Shown here piece after piece: positions 35,790 through 45,326 of a stretch of DNA of 64,000 nt. Position numbers and translations under genes: made by a program. This stretch comes from B30-G6 sp964633115 (GTDB lineage: Bacteria > Desulfobacterota > Desulfobacteria > Desulfobacterales > B30-G6): NCBI GenBank assembly GCA_964633115.1, contig CAZWEO010000011.1, forward strand, positions 1 through 64,000. Reading direction: 5' to 3'. The notes under the pieces are model-generated. The model saw nothing but the letters and a program-made list of their open reading frames with translations. It ran no database searches and had not been told where the DNA came from. Positions within the stretch are counted from its first letter, which is position 1. Each line of letters begins with the position of its first letter.

Positions 35790-36734
35790 TCAATACCTGC
35801 GCGGTGAAAGGACCTCAAAACCCAATTTCTCCTGAAGTGTGCCCATGATACCCTTGGGGGCGATCAGGATGACGGCAATGGCAATCCCTCCCAGAATAAG
35901 CATGCTCACCGAAAAATATTCAGCCAAAAATTGTGATAAAACCACGTAAATGAGAGCACCCAAAATTGGGCCCTCTATGGTACCAATGCCGCCGATAATC
36001 ACCATAAAGACCAGCTTGACGGTCCAGTCAATGGCGAATGCTTTGTAGGGCTGTATAAATATTTGAAAGACGTAGAAAATCCCTGCGGTAATCCCGGTAA
36101 CGAATGCAGAGATGAGAAAACAATAGAGTTTAGAGCGGAATACTTCTACACCCAAGGTCGCGGATACCTGATCATCATCGCGCATGGCCATCAAACCCAA
36201 ACCCAACCTGGAACGCAGCAGGATGTAAACAAGTGCCACCGAGCCTGCGCCCACAACGAAGGCGGCATAATAGATGGCTTCCATGGATAAATCATTGGTG
36301 GGTTTAATGAATAATCCTGATCCATACTTGACATAGGCCCAGTTGCTGAACCAGACAAGTAGCGCCTCCGCAAAAATCCAGGTCCCGATGGCAAAATAGA
36401 CCCCCTTCATCCGAAAAATGAAAAGAGACATAAATAGCGCCAACAGTACCGAAGCAAGTCCGCCCAAAACGACGCCTATCCATATGTTGATGCCGTAATA
36501 ACTGCTTAGAACCGCTACGGTATAACCGCCCAAACCGACGAACGATTGCTGGCCCAATGAAATCAAGCCTGAATATCCAGCCAATAGGTTCCACATCTGA
36601 GCCAATGCGAGGTAAATGCAAAAAAGCATAAAAAAGAGCATCGCATACTCGCTGCCCCAGATCGGCACGGTACCAAGCCCCAGTGTCAGTGCAAGCAATA
36701 GGGTCCATTTTATCTTGGCCAAAAGAGTGGTCAT
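35790..36734 (-). CDS. livM: Branched-chain-type ABC permease LivM
   Basis: 314 residues, about nine helices, with the LivM signatures LLAGYSGLISLGQQSFVGLGGY and VIIGGIGTIEGPILGA. It is one of the two membrane subunits of the importer and sits six bases after livH. Substrate set by the binding protein encoded downstream. Confidence 0.92.
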   Translation of the reverse strand: MTTLLAKIKWTLLLALTLGLGTVPIWGSEYAMLFFMLFCIYLALAQMWNLLAGYSGLISLGQQSFVGLGGYTVAVLSSYYGINIWIGVVLGGLASVLLALFMSLFIFRMKGVYFAIGTWIFAEALLVWFSNWAYVKYGSGLFIKPTNDLSMEAIYYAAFVVGAGSVALVYILLRSRLGLGLMAMRDDDQVSATLGVEVFRSKLYCFLISAFVTGITAGIFYVFQIFIQPYKAFAIDWTVKLVFMVIIGGIGTIEGPILGALIYVVLSQFLAEYFSVSMLILGGIAIAVILIAPKGIMGTLQEKLGFEVLSPRRY

Positions 36735-36740
36735 AGGTTT

Positions 36741-37604
36741 TCAGCCCCTTCCCAAGATGCCCTGGGGCCTGACCGCCAGGACGATTAATAATACTACGTA
36801 ACCACACAATAACTGGTATCCCGGCCCGAAAAATCGGGCACCTAAAATCTGCGCCAAGGCTAAAATCAAACCACCCACAAAGGTTCCTTTCATACTCCCC
36901 AGCCCGCCAATCACAACGACCCCGAATGCAATGATTAAATATTGCGGGCCGGAATGTGGATAGAAGGTGAAGGTCATGCCCACCAACACGCCGGCCACGC
37001 CGGCTGTCATAATGGCCAGGCCCATGGCGACAGCGTAGGTGTTTTGCGTATTGATGCCCATGAGTTTGGCCGCATAGGGATCATCGGATGCAGCCCGAAT
37101 TCCGCGGCCCATATAGGTGTTCTGCAAGAAATAGTGCAGACCGATTATGACGGCTATCGCGATACAAAAATTAATCAGGTAGAGAACCGGGATACTCAGA
37201 TTGGCTCCCAGGGAAAAAGTCTTTAGAGATAGATCAGACATGAGACTACGCGCGTCGGGAGTAAATGCCATTAACATAAAATTTTGTACGATGATGGACA
37301 CACCAAATGCCACCAGGAGCGGTGGCTCCATCTCTTTGCCTAGCACACGATTCAGCAAAAAGCGTTGTAAGACATAACCGACAGCAAACATGACCGGGAT
37401 AATGGCAAACAGCGTCAGCAAGGGGCTAATGCCTAAAGATGCGACCATAAATAGGCTTAGATAAGCAGCTAGAATCATTAGATCTCCGTGAGCCAAATTT
37501 ACCAGTCGGACGATGCCAAAAATCGTAGACAAACCAATGGCCACGATGGCGTACAGCCCACCCAAAAGCAATCCATTCACAATATCTTGTAGAAGGCCTT
37601 CCAT
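36741..37604 (-). CDS. livH: Branched-chain-type ABC permease LivH
   Basis: 287 residues, LivH length. It shows GLLLGGLYAIVAIGLSTIFG at the start, VNLAHGDLMILAAYLS, and the coupling-helix block FGVVVIGGLGSMKGTFVGG. It pairs with LivM. Gene order on the minus strand is livG-livF-livH-livM-binding protein, a complete five-gene importer. Confidence 0.93.
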   Translation of the reverse strand: MEGLLQDIVNGLLLGGLYAIVAIGLSTIFGIVRLVNLAHGDLMILAAYLSLFMVASLGISPLLTLFAIIPVMFAVGYVLQRFLLNRVLGKEMEPPLLVAFGVSIIVQNFMLMAFTPDARSLMSDLSLKTFSLGANLSIPVLYLINFCIAIAVIIGLHYFLQNTYMGRGIRAASDDPYAAKLMGINTQNTYAVAMGLAIMTAGVAGVLVGMTFTFYPHSGPQYLIIAFGVVVIGGLGSMKGTFVGGLILALAQILGARFFGPGYQLLCGYVVLLIVLAVRPQGILGRG

Positions 37605-37645
37605 TTACTAATCCCTAACCCGGAAATTTTCATGAAATATTCGGG

Positions 37646-38362
37646 CTAAATGCCAAAATAAGCTTCTTTAACCCGTTCTTCGGTCAGCTCTGAGGGACTC
37701 CCTGATAAAACGACCTTACCTTCCAACATGACGTAGGCACGGTTGGCCGCCTTTAGGCTACGGGTTATATCCTGTTCAACCAATATGATCGTCAGTCCTT
37801 GTTCATTGATCTGCCTGATATTCTGATAAATCCCTTTGATGACAATGGGGGCCAGTCCTAATGATATCTCATCACAGAGCAGCATTTGAGGTTCACTCAT
37901 CAGGGCGCGGCCAATGGCAAGCATTTGCTGTTCACCACCAGAAAGGGTGTCGGCCATCTGTTCGCTGCGCTCCTCAAGCCGCGGGAAAAGCGCATAGACC
38001 TTATTTAAAGACTGCCTTCTATTCTGCCTTGCTTTGGGCGTGTAAGAACCCATGAGCAAATTTTCGAACACAGTCAGCCGCGGAAACACACGACGCCCCT
38101 CTGGTACCAAGGCTATTCCTTTGGCAACAGTTTCATGGGGTTGCAGGCCACTGATTGTCTCACCAAAATAGGAGATGACACCCGTCCGCGGAGATAGTTG
38201 CCCGGCAATGGCATTTAAAAGCGTCGATTTCCCAGATCCATTGCTTCCGATGATCGACACAATCTCACCCCGTTCCACATCCAACGAAATATCCCACAAG
38301 GCATGAAAATCATCATAATACACATTGATGCTATCCATTTGGAGCGCGCGTTTTTCCGCCAT
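37646..38362 (-). CDS. livF: Branched-chain-type ABC ATPase LivF
   Basis: 238 residues from the ATG at 38362, seven bases after GGAGG and overlapping the livG stop in TGATG; the upstream in-frame ATGs are too near or have no ribosome site. Walker A GSNGSGKST, signature LSGGEQQMLAIGRALM and Walker B LLCDEISLGL are all present. It energises the importer. Confidence 0.94.
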   Translation of the reverse strand: MAEKRALQMDSINVYYDDFHALWDISLDVERGEIVSIIGSNGSGKSTLLNAIAGQLSPRTGVISYFGETISGLQPHETVAKGIALVPEGRRVFPRLTVFENLLMGSYTPKARQNRRQSLNKVYALFPRLEERSEQMADTLSGGEQQMLAIGRALMSEPQMLLCDEISLGLAPIVIKGIYQNIRQINEQGLTIILVEQDITRSLKAANRAYVMLEGKVVLSGSPSELTEERVKEAYFGI

Positions 38363-39111
38363 CAGCATTCCTCCTCGCCCAGATAGCACTCTAAAACATC
38401 CTTTGAACACATCACTTCAGAAGGGTTGCCGCATTGCAACCGCTTACCTTCAGCGATCACCAGAACCCTGTCGGCACCTTCAGACATCATCATCATTATA
38501 TGCTCAATCCAAATGATGGTAATGCCCTGTTTTTGAATCTCTTTGACAATCAGTAGTAACGCTTCGACCTCTTTTTCAGTCAATCCGCCTGCCACCTCAT
38601 CGATTAGAATCAATGCAGGTTGGGAAGCCAGCGCCCGCCCCAGTTCCAAGCGCTTCCGATCCAGTAGCGAAAGACTGCCGGCGAAATTATTGCGCACGGG
38701 TGTTAAATTTATCTGCTCGAGAATGGCATCGGATTTGCGCTTCGCTTTTTTTTCCAACAATCCGCCACCATGTACCGCCGCCACCATCAAATTTTCCAGT
38801 ACGGTCATTTTTACAAACGGTCGCGGGATCTGATACGTGCGGCCGATTCCGGCTCGGCAGCGTTTGGCGGGTGAAAAGCGGGTAATATCCTTGCCGTCCA
38901 AAAACACCTTGCCGCTATCCGGTGTGATAATGCCGGTCAGTAGGTTGAATACGGTGGTTTTACCAGCCCCATTGGGTCCCATGATACCCAGGATTTCACC
39001 CCGATGCACCTCAAACGACAAGTTGCTGACAGCATCCAGGCTACCGAAACTTCGACTCAGATTTTCAACTACCAACAGATCCGAATTTAAAGATTCAGCC
39101 AAAAGCGTCAC
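38362..39111 (-). CDS. livG: Branched-chain-type ABC ATPase LivG
   Basis: 249 residues. Walker A GPNGAGKTT, LivG-type GRTYQIPRPFVKMTVLENLM and Walker B LILIDEVAGGLTEKEVEALL. The signature region reads LSLLDRKRLELGRALA, where LSGGQ is replaced by LSLLD, a form common in LivG. It is 15 bp downstream of the second transhydroxylase Fe-S subunit gene, so importer and enzyme may share one transcript. Confidence 0.93.
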   Translation of the reverse strand: MTLLAESLNSDLLVVENLSRSFGSLDAVSNLSFEVHRGEILGIMGPNGAGKTTVFNLLTGIITPDSGKVFLDGKDITRFSPAKRCRAGIGRTYQIPRPFVKMTVLENLMVAAVHGGGLLEKKAKRKSDAILEQINLTPVRNNFAGSLSLLDRKRLELGRALASQPALILIDEVAGGLTEKEVEALLLIVKEIQKQGITIIWIEHIMMMMSEGADRVLVIAEGKRLQCGNPSEVMCSKDVLECYLGEEEC

Positions 39112-39126
39112 CTCTTTTATGTGATA

Positions 39127-39966
39127 CTATACGATGATGGTTCCCAAGTTTAGACTGTTCTCAAATTCTATCGTCTCAAACTTGGGTGGTAGGCCATCAA
39201 CCTTGATCTCGACCAAAAGCTTGGAAGCCTTTTCTTCAAGACCATGCAGTTTGAAATCGCCGTAATTATCGGTCCTGGTTTCGGCCAATAGCTGGCCCTG
39301 TTCATCTGTCAGTAATACCCGTGCATTTTGCGCACATTCATCGGTTTCGGCAAAGGCTACGCTGCCGGCAATAAAACCATGCGTAAAACGCTTTAAATTC
39401 TGGTAGTGGACCCTGGGTCGGCATTCCTGTTCGGCGGCAAGCTCGGCCAAACCTCGTTCATGGATCTCTTGTTGCCATTCGGCCGGTGCCAATTTTTGTA
39501 TCTGGATGGCTTCTGTCGGACAGGCCTGGACACAACGTGGCGCTGTCCAACCCTCATCCAATAAATGGGCGCACAGGCTGCACTTTTGAGGGATTTGGGC
39601 GGCTTCGTTCCAGAATATGGCCCCATAAGGACAGGCCTCGACAAGTTGCTTTTGTCCCACTGCTTTTTGCGCATCGATTAGAACAATGCCATCTGCACGT
39701 ATGGATACGGCACCGTCACGGGCAGCTTTCAAGCAGGGTGGGTTTTGGCAGTGCTGGCAAGGTTTAGGCAGATAAGCCACCGCCACCAACGGATAACCAC
39801 CTCGCTCGCTACGGTGGATATCCATCCAGCGCTGACCGTGCTCCGGCTGGGCCTCGGAATATGGGGGCCAATCATTGCCCACAAACTCATCCTTGCAAGC
39901 TAAAAAACAATTGTTACAATCATGGCACCGGGCCACATCGATGACCAAACCCCAGGTTTTACTCAT
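39127..39966 (-). CDS. bthL: Transhydroxylase Fe-S subunit, copy 2
   Basis: About 279 residues. Three [4Fe-4S] cysteine sets (CHDCNNCFLAC, CQHCQNPPCLKA, CSLC with CVQACPTEA) and a C-terminal Cna-B-like domain (TDNYGDFKLHGLEEKASKL). It is alike to copy 1 over its whole length, including the MSK-WxLxID start. The ATG at 39966 overlaps the large-subunit stop. It is the electron-carrying small subunit. Confidence 0.9.
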   Translation of the reverse strand: MSKTWGLVIDVARCHDCNNCFLACKDEFVGNDWPPYSEAQPEHGQRWMDIHRSERGGYPLVAVAYLPKPCQHCQNPPCLKAARDGAVSIRADGIVLIDAQKAVGQKQLVEACPYGAIFWNEAAQIPQKCSLCAHLLDEGWTAPRCVQACPTEAIQIQKLAPAEWQQEIHERGLAELAAEQECRPRVHYQNLKRFTHGFIAGSVAFAETDECAQNARVLLTDEQGQLLAETRTDNYGDFKLHGLEEKASKLLVEIKVDGLPPKFETIEFENSLNLGTIIV

Positions 39967-42542
39967 GGCGCACCCCCATCCAGTTTGCTTACCTGAATAA
40001 GGCAAGAATTGGGAGCCATCCCGCTGGCGTGTTTGGTTACGAAACGCTTGGGGGTGAGAATGTTGATACAACCGGACTTATCAGCACTCTCTCCAGGCTT
40101 GCCCGATGGACGGTAATCGGCACAGGATTCATAACAATGCACTGTTCCCGGCGGTAATCTCTCGGTCAAGCTGGCTGCCAGAATTACCTCGCCCCTGTCA
40201 TTGAAGGCCTTTACAAGATCACCGTCCTTAATTCCGCGGGATTGCGCATCACTTGTATTCAGTCGGATAATCCAGTATGACCATCCATCCTCTTTCTGAA
40301 TGCGATGATCTTTAATTTCGTTTATCCAGCTCTCCTTACCGTCACCCATGGTGTGGAAACTGAAGCGTGGATGCGGACTGATCAAATGTAGCGGATATCT
40401 AGCAAGCAGATCAGTTGTGTGGTGGCCTTCCCAAGATGGCACGTACTGGGGCATGACGGTCCGTTCCGGATCCTCGGGATCGAATCGTTCCAAGCTGGAA
40501 GAAGTGAACTCGATCTTGCCCGATGCCGTCTGGAGACCTTCTCCGGCCACGGCCTGGGTTTCGGGGTGTGGCCCCCAGTCAGGTGTATCCTTGGGTCGAC
40601 CTTCGGCAAACCAGCGCAGGGCCGGCGTAGGCTTGTAATCTTCGGGCAGGGGCACCACAAAATAGCCTTTGCGCTCAAATTCCTCCCAGGAGATGTAATC
40701 GGGCAGATCGGTCAGCTTGAAATAGCGCTTGACCCAGTCGTGTTCATGCATACCGTTTTCGGTATAGGCCTCATACAGACCCAAGCGTTTGGCCAATAGG
40801 GCAAAAATATCGTAGTCGGATTTGGATTGTCCCAACGGTTCAATACATTTTTGCTGCAGGGTTACGATCCGGTGGTTGACCTGGGTGAAAGAGTCGGTGA
40901 CATATCCGGAACAATTTGCAAATTCACTGATATCCCAGCGTTCAAAATTGGTACAGGCCGGCAAGATGATATCCGCAAAGCGGGTTTCGCCTTCAAACCA
41001 GATTGACTGGTTGACCACAAATGGTAAACGCTCGGTCCGATAGGCTTTCACATATCGGTTGGTTTCGGTCATCGTACCGATAAAGGAGCCGCCATACCGG
41101 TAGTACATCTGTATTTCCGGATAGCCGTCCTCGGGATATTGGTATGGTTTTAGCTGCGCTTCGATGGAGCTCCCGCAAAATCCTTTTCCGCGCCATTTTG
41201 CTTTGCCCTCGAGAATACATTCCGGAATTCGAAGCCTGGGTATATGCTGCCCGCCGGGGTGATTGATATTGGACTTGGTACCCCTAAAGTCAATTTTATT
41301 GGCCCAACGGAACCCGGCGGCAGAATTGTCCGGATCAGCCGATATGCCACCTTCGGCATATCCGGGAAACATGAAATCGGTGTTGCTGGGGGCCCCTTGT
41401 ACGGTCGACCAAATATTGGTGCCTGGTTTGCCTAGCCCCTGCATGGCCTGCAATGAAATCATCAATCGGGCCCATTGGACACCTGTTGCCGAACGGCAGG
41501 CCCCGCCCCATCCACTCAACCCCCCGGCAGCCAACATGGTTTTTTTGGAAGCCCATTCCCGGGCCAGGGCTCTTATTTGCCGGGCTGGGATGCCGCACTC
41601 CTGTTCTGCCCACTGGGGAGATTTGGGTTGCCCGTCTTCTTTGCCAAGCACATAGTCGGCCCACTTCTCGAAACCGACTGCATGTTGGGCGATATAGTCT
41701 TTATCGTATGAGTCTTCGGTCAGCCAGACATGGGCGATGGCTAAAGCCATGGCATTGCCTGCATCTGGACGTGGGGCAAACCACTTATCGGCAAACAGTC
41801 CGGCAGTATGGTTCATAAAAGGATCGATAAACACCATTTTTACACCCAGCTCTTTTAGCCAGAATCGCCTGGGAGTAGATTCGAAAGCTGAATATATCCC
41901 ATGGGTTGTTTCCGGATCAGAGGACCAAAAGACAACCATTTCGGTATGTTTGAGCGCATCTTCAAGCAGGTCGTACTGTTCAGGGATGCCGAGCCGCCAG
42001 GAAAAGCCCCACTGATGCATGCCACCCCAATGCCAGCCCTCCCAACTATCCGGATTGTGATCCGCATAGGTATAGCCTACCAGGTTCATAAACCGAAAAT
42101 AGGCACTGTGTCGGTAGCCGATATTACCCCATAGATGGTGGGAACTCGCCGTGGATAACATGGCCGCCGGCCCATAGTCCCGTTTGATACGTTTGATTTC
42201 ATCACAAACAATTTCAGCGGCGCTCTCCCAACTAATGGGTTCATAGTCTGACTCCCCGCGTTTACTGCAGTTGCGCTTGCCATCCGGATCAAAATCCACG
42301 CGTTTCAGTGGAGTCATGATTCTCTGAGGTGAGTAAACCATGGAGCGCCAGGCCAGAGAGTATGGTGCCAGGGTTGTTTTACGTGGCGGCGCAAAGGTTC
42401 GACCACGTGCCTTTATCTGCCAGGAGGGCGCATCGCTGTCATCAAGATCGATGGGTGTGATCCGGATAATGCGGCCGTCGCGAACATATACCTTTACAGG
42501 GCCCCCGGTTGTTCCGTTGATGAATGTTTTGATACTGCCCAT
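39963..42542 (-). CDS. athL: Pyrogallol-phloroglucinol transhydroxylase large subunit candidate, copy 2
   Basis: 859 residues, near the archetype length of 875, without Fe-S motif or TAT signal. It follows the known transhydroxylase closely: SSHHLWGNIGYRHS, YTYADHNPDSWEGWHWGGMH, FPGYAEGGIS, and SIWFEGETRFADIILPACTN. Active-site equivalents are His135, Tyr143, Asp165 and the Mo-ligand Ser166, plus the FPGY tyrosine. It moves a hydroxyl group from a tetrahydroxybenzene co-substrate to pyrogallol, giving phloroglucinol. The match is based on remembered family sequence and is very strong in these blocks. Confidence 0.88.
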   Translation of the reverse strand: MGSIKTFINGTTGGPVKVYVRDGRIIRITPIDLDDSDAPSWQIKARGRTFAPPRKTTLAPYSLAWRSMVYSPQRIMTPLKRVDFDPDGKRNCSKRGESDYEPISWESAAEIVCDEIKRIKRDYGPAAMLSTASSHHLWGNIGYRHSAYFRFMNLVGYTYADHNPDSWEGWHWGGMHQWGFSWRLGIPEQYDLLEDALKHTEMVVFWSSDPETTHGIYSAFESTPRRFWLKELGVKMVFIDPFMNHTAGLFADKWFAPRPDAGNAMALAIAHVWLTEDSYDKDYIAQHAVGFEKWADYVLGKEDGQPKSPQWAEQECGIPARQIRALAREWASKKTMLAAGGLSGWGGACRSATGVQWARLMISLQAMQGLGKPGTNIWSTVQGAPSNTDFMFPGYAEGGISADPDNSAAGFRWANKIDFRGTKSNINHPGGQHIPRLRIPECILEGKAKWRGKGFCGSSIEAQLKPYQYPEDGYPEIQMYYRYGGSFIGTMTETNRYVKAYRTERLPFVVNQSIWFEGETRFADIILPACTNFERWDISEFANCSGYVTDSFTQVNHRIVTLQQKCIEPLGQSKSDYDIFALLAKRLGLYEAYTENGMHEHDWVKRYFKLTDLPDYISWEEFERKGYFVVPLPEDYKPTPALRWFAEGRPKDTPDWGPHPETQAVAGEGLQTASGKIEFTSSSLERFDPEDPERTVMPQYVPSWEGHHTTDLLARYPLHLISPHPRFSFHTMGDGKESWINEIKDHRIQKEDGWSYWIIRLNTSDAQSRGIKDGDLVKAFNDRGEVILAASLTERLPPGTVHCYESCADYRPSGKPGESADKSGCINILTPKRFVTKHASGMAPNSCLIQVSKLDGGAP

Positions 42543-42606
42543 TATTGCTTCCCCAATAATCCATCAAGGTGGATGCAAATCGCAGCACAGCGGCTGACAT
42601 TTACAG

Positions 42607-43554
42607 TCATTTGCGGCCCCTATTCCAAGCGACCAGGTACTCGGTCAATCGCTTGCGCGTATCCGCCATATCCTGTTCGGTCCACGATTGCAGCCCGTGA
42701 CCGGTTTTAAACCCAAGATGCTCCTGTTCAATTTTCTGTTTTAAAATCGGAGCTGGTGTGGATGAAGCGTCCAGGTGTTTCAATATGTAGTCGTGGATTG
42801 CATGGGTGAGATCCAAGCCCACCAGATCCGCGTTTTCCAAAGGCCCCAACACGGGCAATCGAATGCCGAACCCCATCTTGACAACTTCATCCACCACCGC
42901 TGCCTCGGCGATACCCTGATCCACAATGGAAATGGCCTCACGCCAGAGGGCGTGTTGCAACCGGTTTCCTACAAAACCGGGTACATCGCGTTTGACCCGC
43001 ACGGGATGCTTGCCCACGTCAGTTAACAGGTTAAAGGCAAGCTCCACAGTATCGGGTGTTGTCTCTTTTCCGGGTATCACTTCCACCAGGGGAATCAGAT
43101 GCGGCGGATTCCAAAAATGGGTGCCGACAATCCTGGATTTATTGTTGGCCTGACTGGCGATTTCACTAATACTTATGACCGAGGTATTGGTGCTTAAAAT
43201 AGTCTCAGAGCGACAGATTTTATCCAATTCTTTAAAAATCGTCTGTTTCAGTGCCAGGTTTTCACTTACGGCCTCAACTACATAATCTGCCGGGCCGGCC
43301 GCCTGTTCAAACGATGTTGTGGTTTTTATTCGGGCCAATGCCGGGCTTACTTCTTCCGGGGAAATCAGACCGTTTTCGACAAAGACATCCAGATTTTTCC
43401 TAATATTTGCCTCAGCCTGCGTCAGCATGTCTTCTTCCAGATCGTTCAACCAGACCTGCCTACCGCTGAGAGCAAAAATTTGGGCAATACCATGACCCAT
43501 CAACCCGGCCCCGATTATTGCGACTGACTGGAAATTAAGTACTTTTTTATTCAT
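42607..43554 (-). CDS. 3-Hydroxyacyl-CoA-dehydrogenase-family enzyme, 3-hydroxy-5-oxohexanoate dehydrogenase candidate
   Basis: 315 residues. The NAD site VAIIGAGLMGHGIAQIFALS, the catalytic block VGTHFWNPPHLIPLVEVIPG with its His, and RDVPGFVGNRLQHALWREAI place it with L-3-hydroxyacyl-CoA dehydrogenases. Slight differences from HBD (C-terminal part longer, HLGFKTGHGLQSW) leave room for a free-acid substrate. In the phloroglucinol route a dehydrogenase oxidises 3-hydroxy-5-oxohexanoate to 3,5-dioxohexanoate; this is the local candidate. Plain beta-oxidation is the alternative. Confidence 0.82.
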   Translation of the reverse strand: MNKKVLNFQSVAIIGAGLMGHGIAQIFALSGRQVWLNDLEEDMLTQAEANIRKNLDVFVENGLISPEEVSPALARIKTTTSFEQAAGPADYVVEAVSENLALKQTIFKELDKICRSETILSTNTSVISISEIASQANNKSRIVGTHFWNPPHLIPLVEVIPGKETTPDTVELAFNLLTDVGKHPVRVKRDVPGFVGNRLQHALWREAISIVDQGIAEAAVVDEVVKMGFGIRLPVLGPLENADLVGLDLTHAIHDYILKHLDASSTPAPILKQKIEQEHLGFKTGHGLQSWTEQDMADTRKRLTEYLVAWNRGRK

Positions 43555-43621
43555 ACCCGCCGGCCTCCTAACCCGGATAATGTGTTAAACTATATAGATA
43601 AATTTTCATGCGATGTTCGGG

Positions 43622-44416
43622 TTAACCGGCAGCGGCGCCCCCGTCTACGGACATGATATGACCGGTCATCATGTTGGAAGCTGGCGAAGCCAAATACACT
43701 AAAGCCCCGATAAAATCTTCCGGCTCGGCCGCTCGACCGATTGGAATCCGGGACATAAAGATTTTATACATCTCGGCATCATTCAAGATTGGTTCCGTCA
43801 ACGGCGTCCAAAAAATACAAGGCGCGATACAATTGACGCGAATCTTGTAATTAGCCCACTCACAGGCGAGTTGTTTGGTCAACAGATGGACAGCGCCTTT
43901 GGATGTCCCATAGGCTGAATACCCCGCCGGATGTCCCAGAAAACCACGAATGGAACCGACCGTTATAATACTTCCCGGTTCTTTGCGCTTGATCATATCT
44001 TTGCCAGCTTCTTGACAACAGAGAAATGTTCCTTTTACATTTGCGTCCATAACCTTTTGCCAGTCATCGAGGGGCATCTCTTCTGCCGGATGGCGCGCTG
44101 CAATTCCAGCCGCGGTGACCATAATATCGATTTTACCGCACTGATCGACAACTTGTTGAGCCATATTGGAGACACTTTCAGCATTGCTGACATCGCAGGG
44201 GATGGCCATCGCTTGACGCCCCTGGTTTTCAACCTCTGAAACTGTTTCTTCCAAGCTTGAGAGGGTTCGTGAGGTAACGACTACATCGGCACCGTAAGCT
44301 GCCAAACCTATGGCCGCGGCCCGGCCAAATCCCCCTGACCCTCCGGTGATGACCGCTAGCTTACCGCTAAGATCGAACATGGACTTGATTTCCTCGAGCC
44401 CCATCTTTTCACGCAT
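43622..44416 (-). CDS. SDR-family oxidoreductase, phloroglucinol reductase candidate
   Basis: 264 residues from the ATG at 44416, with GGGAGGTTATT before it; the open frame upstream has no ribosome site. Classical SDR: VITGGSGGFGRAAAIG for cofactor binding, NAG-type AAGIAARH, catalytic Ser (VGSIRG) and YxxxK (YGTSK). The TSRT after the second strand suggests NADPH. Known phloroglucinol reductases are SDRs related to fungal tetrahydroxynaphthalene reductase. Position between the transhydroxylase and transport genes supports this role, which remains inference. Confidence 0.8.
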   Translation of the reverse strand: MREKMGLEEIKSMFDLSGKLAVITGGSGGFGRAAAIGLAAYGADVVVTSRTLSSLEETVSEVENQGRQAMAIPCDVSNAESVSNMAQQVVDQCGKIDIMVTAAGIAARHPAEEMPLDDWQKVMDANVKGTFLCCQEAGKDMIKRKEPGSIITVGSIRGFLGHPAGYSAYGTSKGAVHLLTKQLACEWANYKIRVNCIAPCIFWTPLTEPILNDAEMYKIFMSRIPIGRAAEPEDFIGALVYLASPASNMMTGHIMSVDGGAAAG

Positions 44417-44471
44417 AATAACCTCCCTGTGTCTTATAGTACCGAAAAAGACCGAATTATGGTAATCGACG

Positions 44472-45310
44472 TTAGGACCGGCGGGTTTGTTGTATATCTC
44501 CCGCGTATAATGATGTCCCAACAACGATTTCGGAGTGAACCTCTGAAACACCCGGAACCTTGTTTGTCACTTGGATGATGCGATCAATAAGCTCCTGGCT
44601 ATGGCCAAGTCCGCTTAGCTCAACAAGGCCTTTTTCCGGCACGTCTATTGTTAACATATGATCATCCAGATTCTCTTTCAAAAGTGCTGCCTGTACTTTT
44701 TTCACTAAGGACAATCGCTCCATGGAGTCCATTGCATTTAAACTGCAGGTATGAATTTCTTCAGCATTTGCTGCTGCGATAATGAGATCAGCCGCAGATT
44801 CATACCCTAATTTTTCACAGTTGATGATCAGGTCATATAGAGACGGGTCATTTAGATCTTTACCAAATGCCAACCGAAAAAATCCCTGAAATTTGCTGTC
44901 CAGCTTTTGGATCATTTTTCGGGCGTTTTTTTGCTCAAGCCCTGTTTTTGGATAATGTTTTCTATTCAATATTGTTCTGGGCACTTAATTCGCACATGCA
45001 GCGCGCAGTCAAAATCTTGCAGCAGCATTTGGCTGCCGTGTCCAATGATGACCCCGTGTCCCAGCCGAGACACCTCATAAATAATTGAATCCATGAATTC
45101 CAGATACACCTTAGGCTTATTGCTAAAGATCCGATCCAAAAACCCCAGCTGCCGCAAATCTTTTAAGTCTTGGGATCGGATGCCGGCTTGTGGCGATAGC
45201 TCAAGCAGTTTACGATCATCATAGATCTCCAATTTGAGACCTTTGGCAACGAATTGGGCTATTTCTTTACCACCAGATCCAAAGGGACTTGAAATCGTAA
45301 TCAAGGGCAT
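44472..45310 (-). pseudogene. Frameshifted cytidylate kinase-like/BON protein gene
   Basis: Two adjoining frames make one protein. The first, from the ATG at 45310 (GGGAGGCTTAAAT before it), holds the cytidylate kinase-like P-loop start LITISSPFGSGGKEIA and ends at a TGA (44966-44968) after HVRIKCPEQY. The second frame carries on with KTGLEQKNARKMIQKLD, DPSLYDLIINCEKLG and a BON domain (VELSGLGHSQELIDRII). Adding one A to the A5 tract near 44944-44950 would restore KTGLE, but the TGA just upstream would also need a change. A single indel upstream of the TGA is the simpler cure. Either a real pseudogene or an assembly error. Confidence 0.8.
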
Positions 45311-45326
45311 ATTTAAGCCTCCCAAT

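Noticed and set aside
42543..42606. Molybdenum-cofactor riboswitch upstream of the second transhydroxylase
   Set aside because: Only 64 bp separate the genes, too short for the known aptamer, and no matching stems are seen.
44966..44984. TGA in the kinase-like gene read as selenocysteine
   Set aside because: The frame also needs a shift just downstream, no SECIS-like stem is evident, and homologues do not have a cysteine there.
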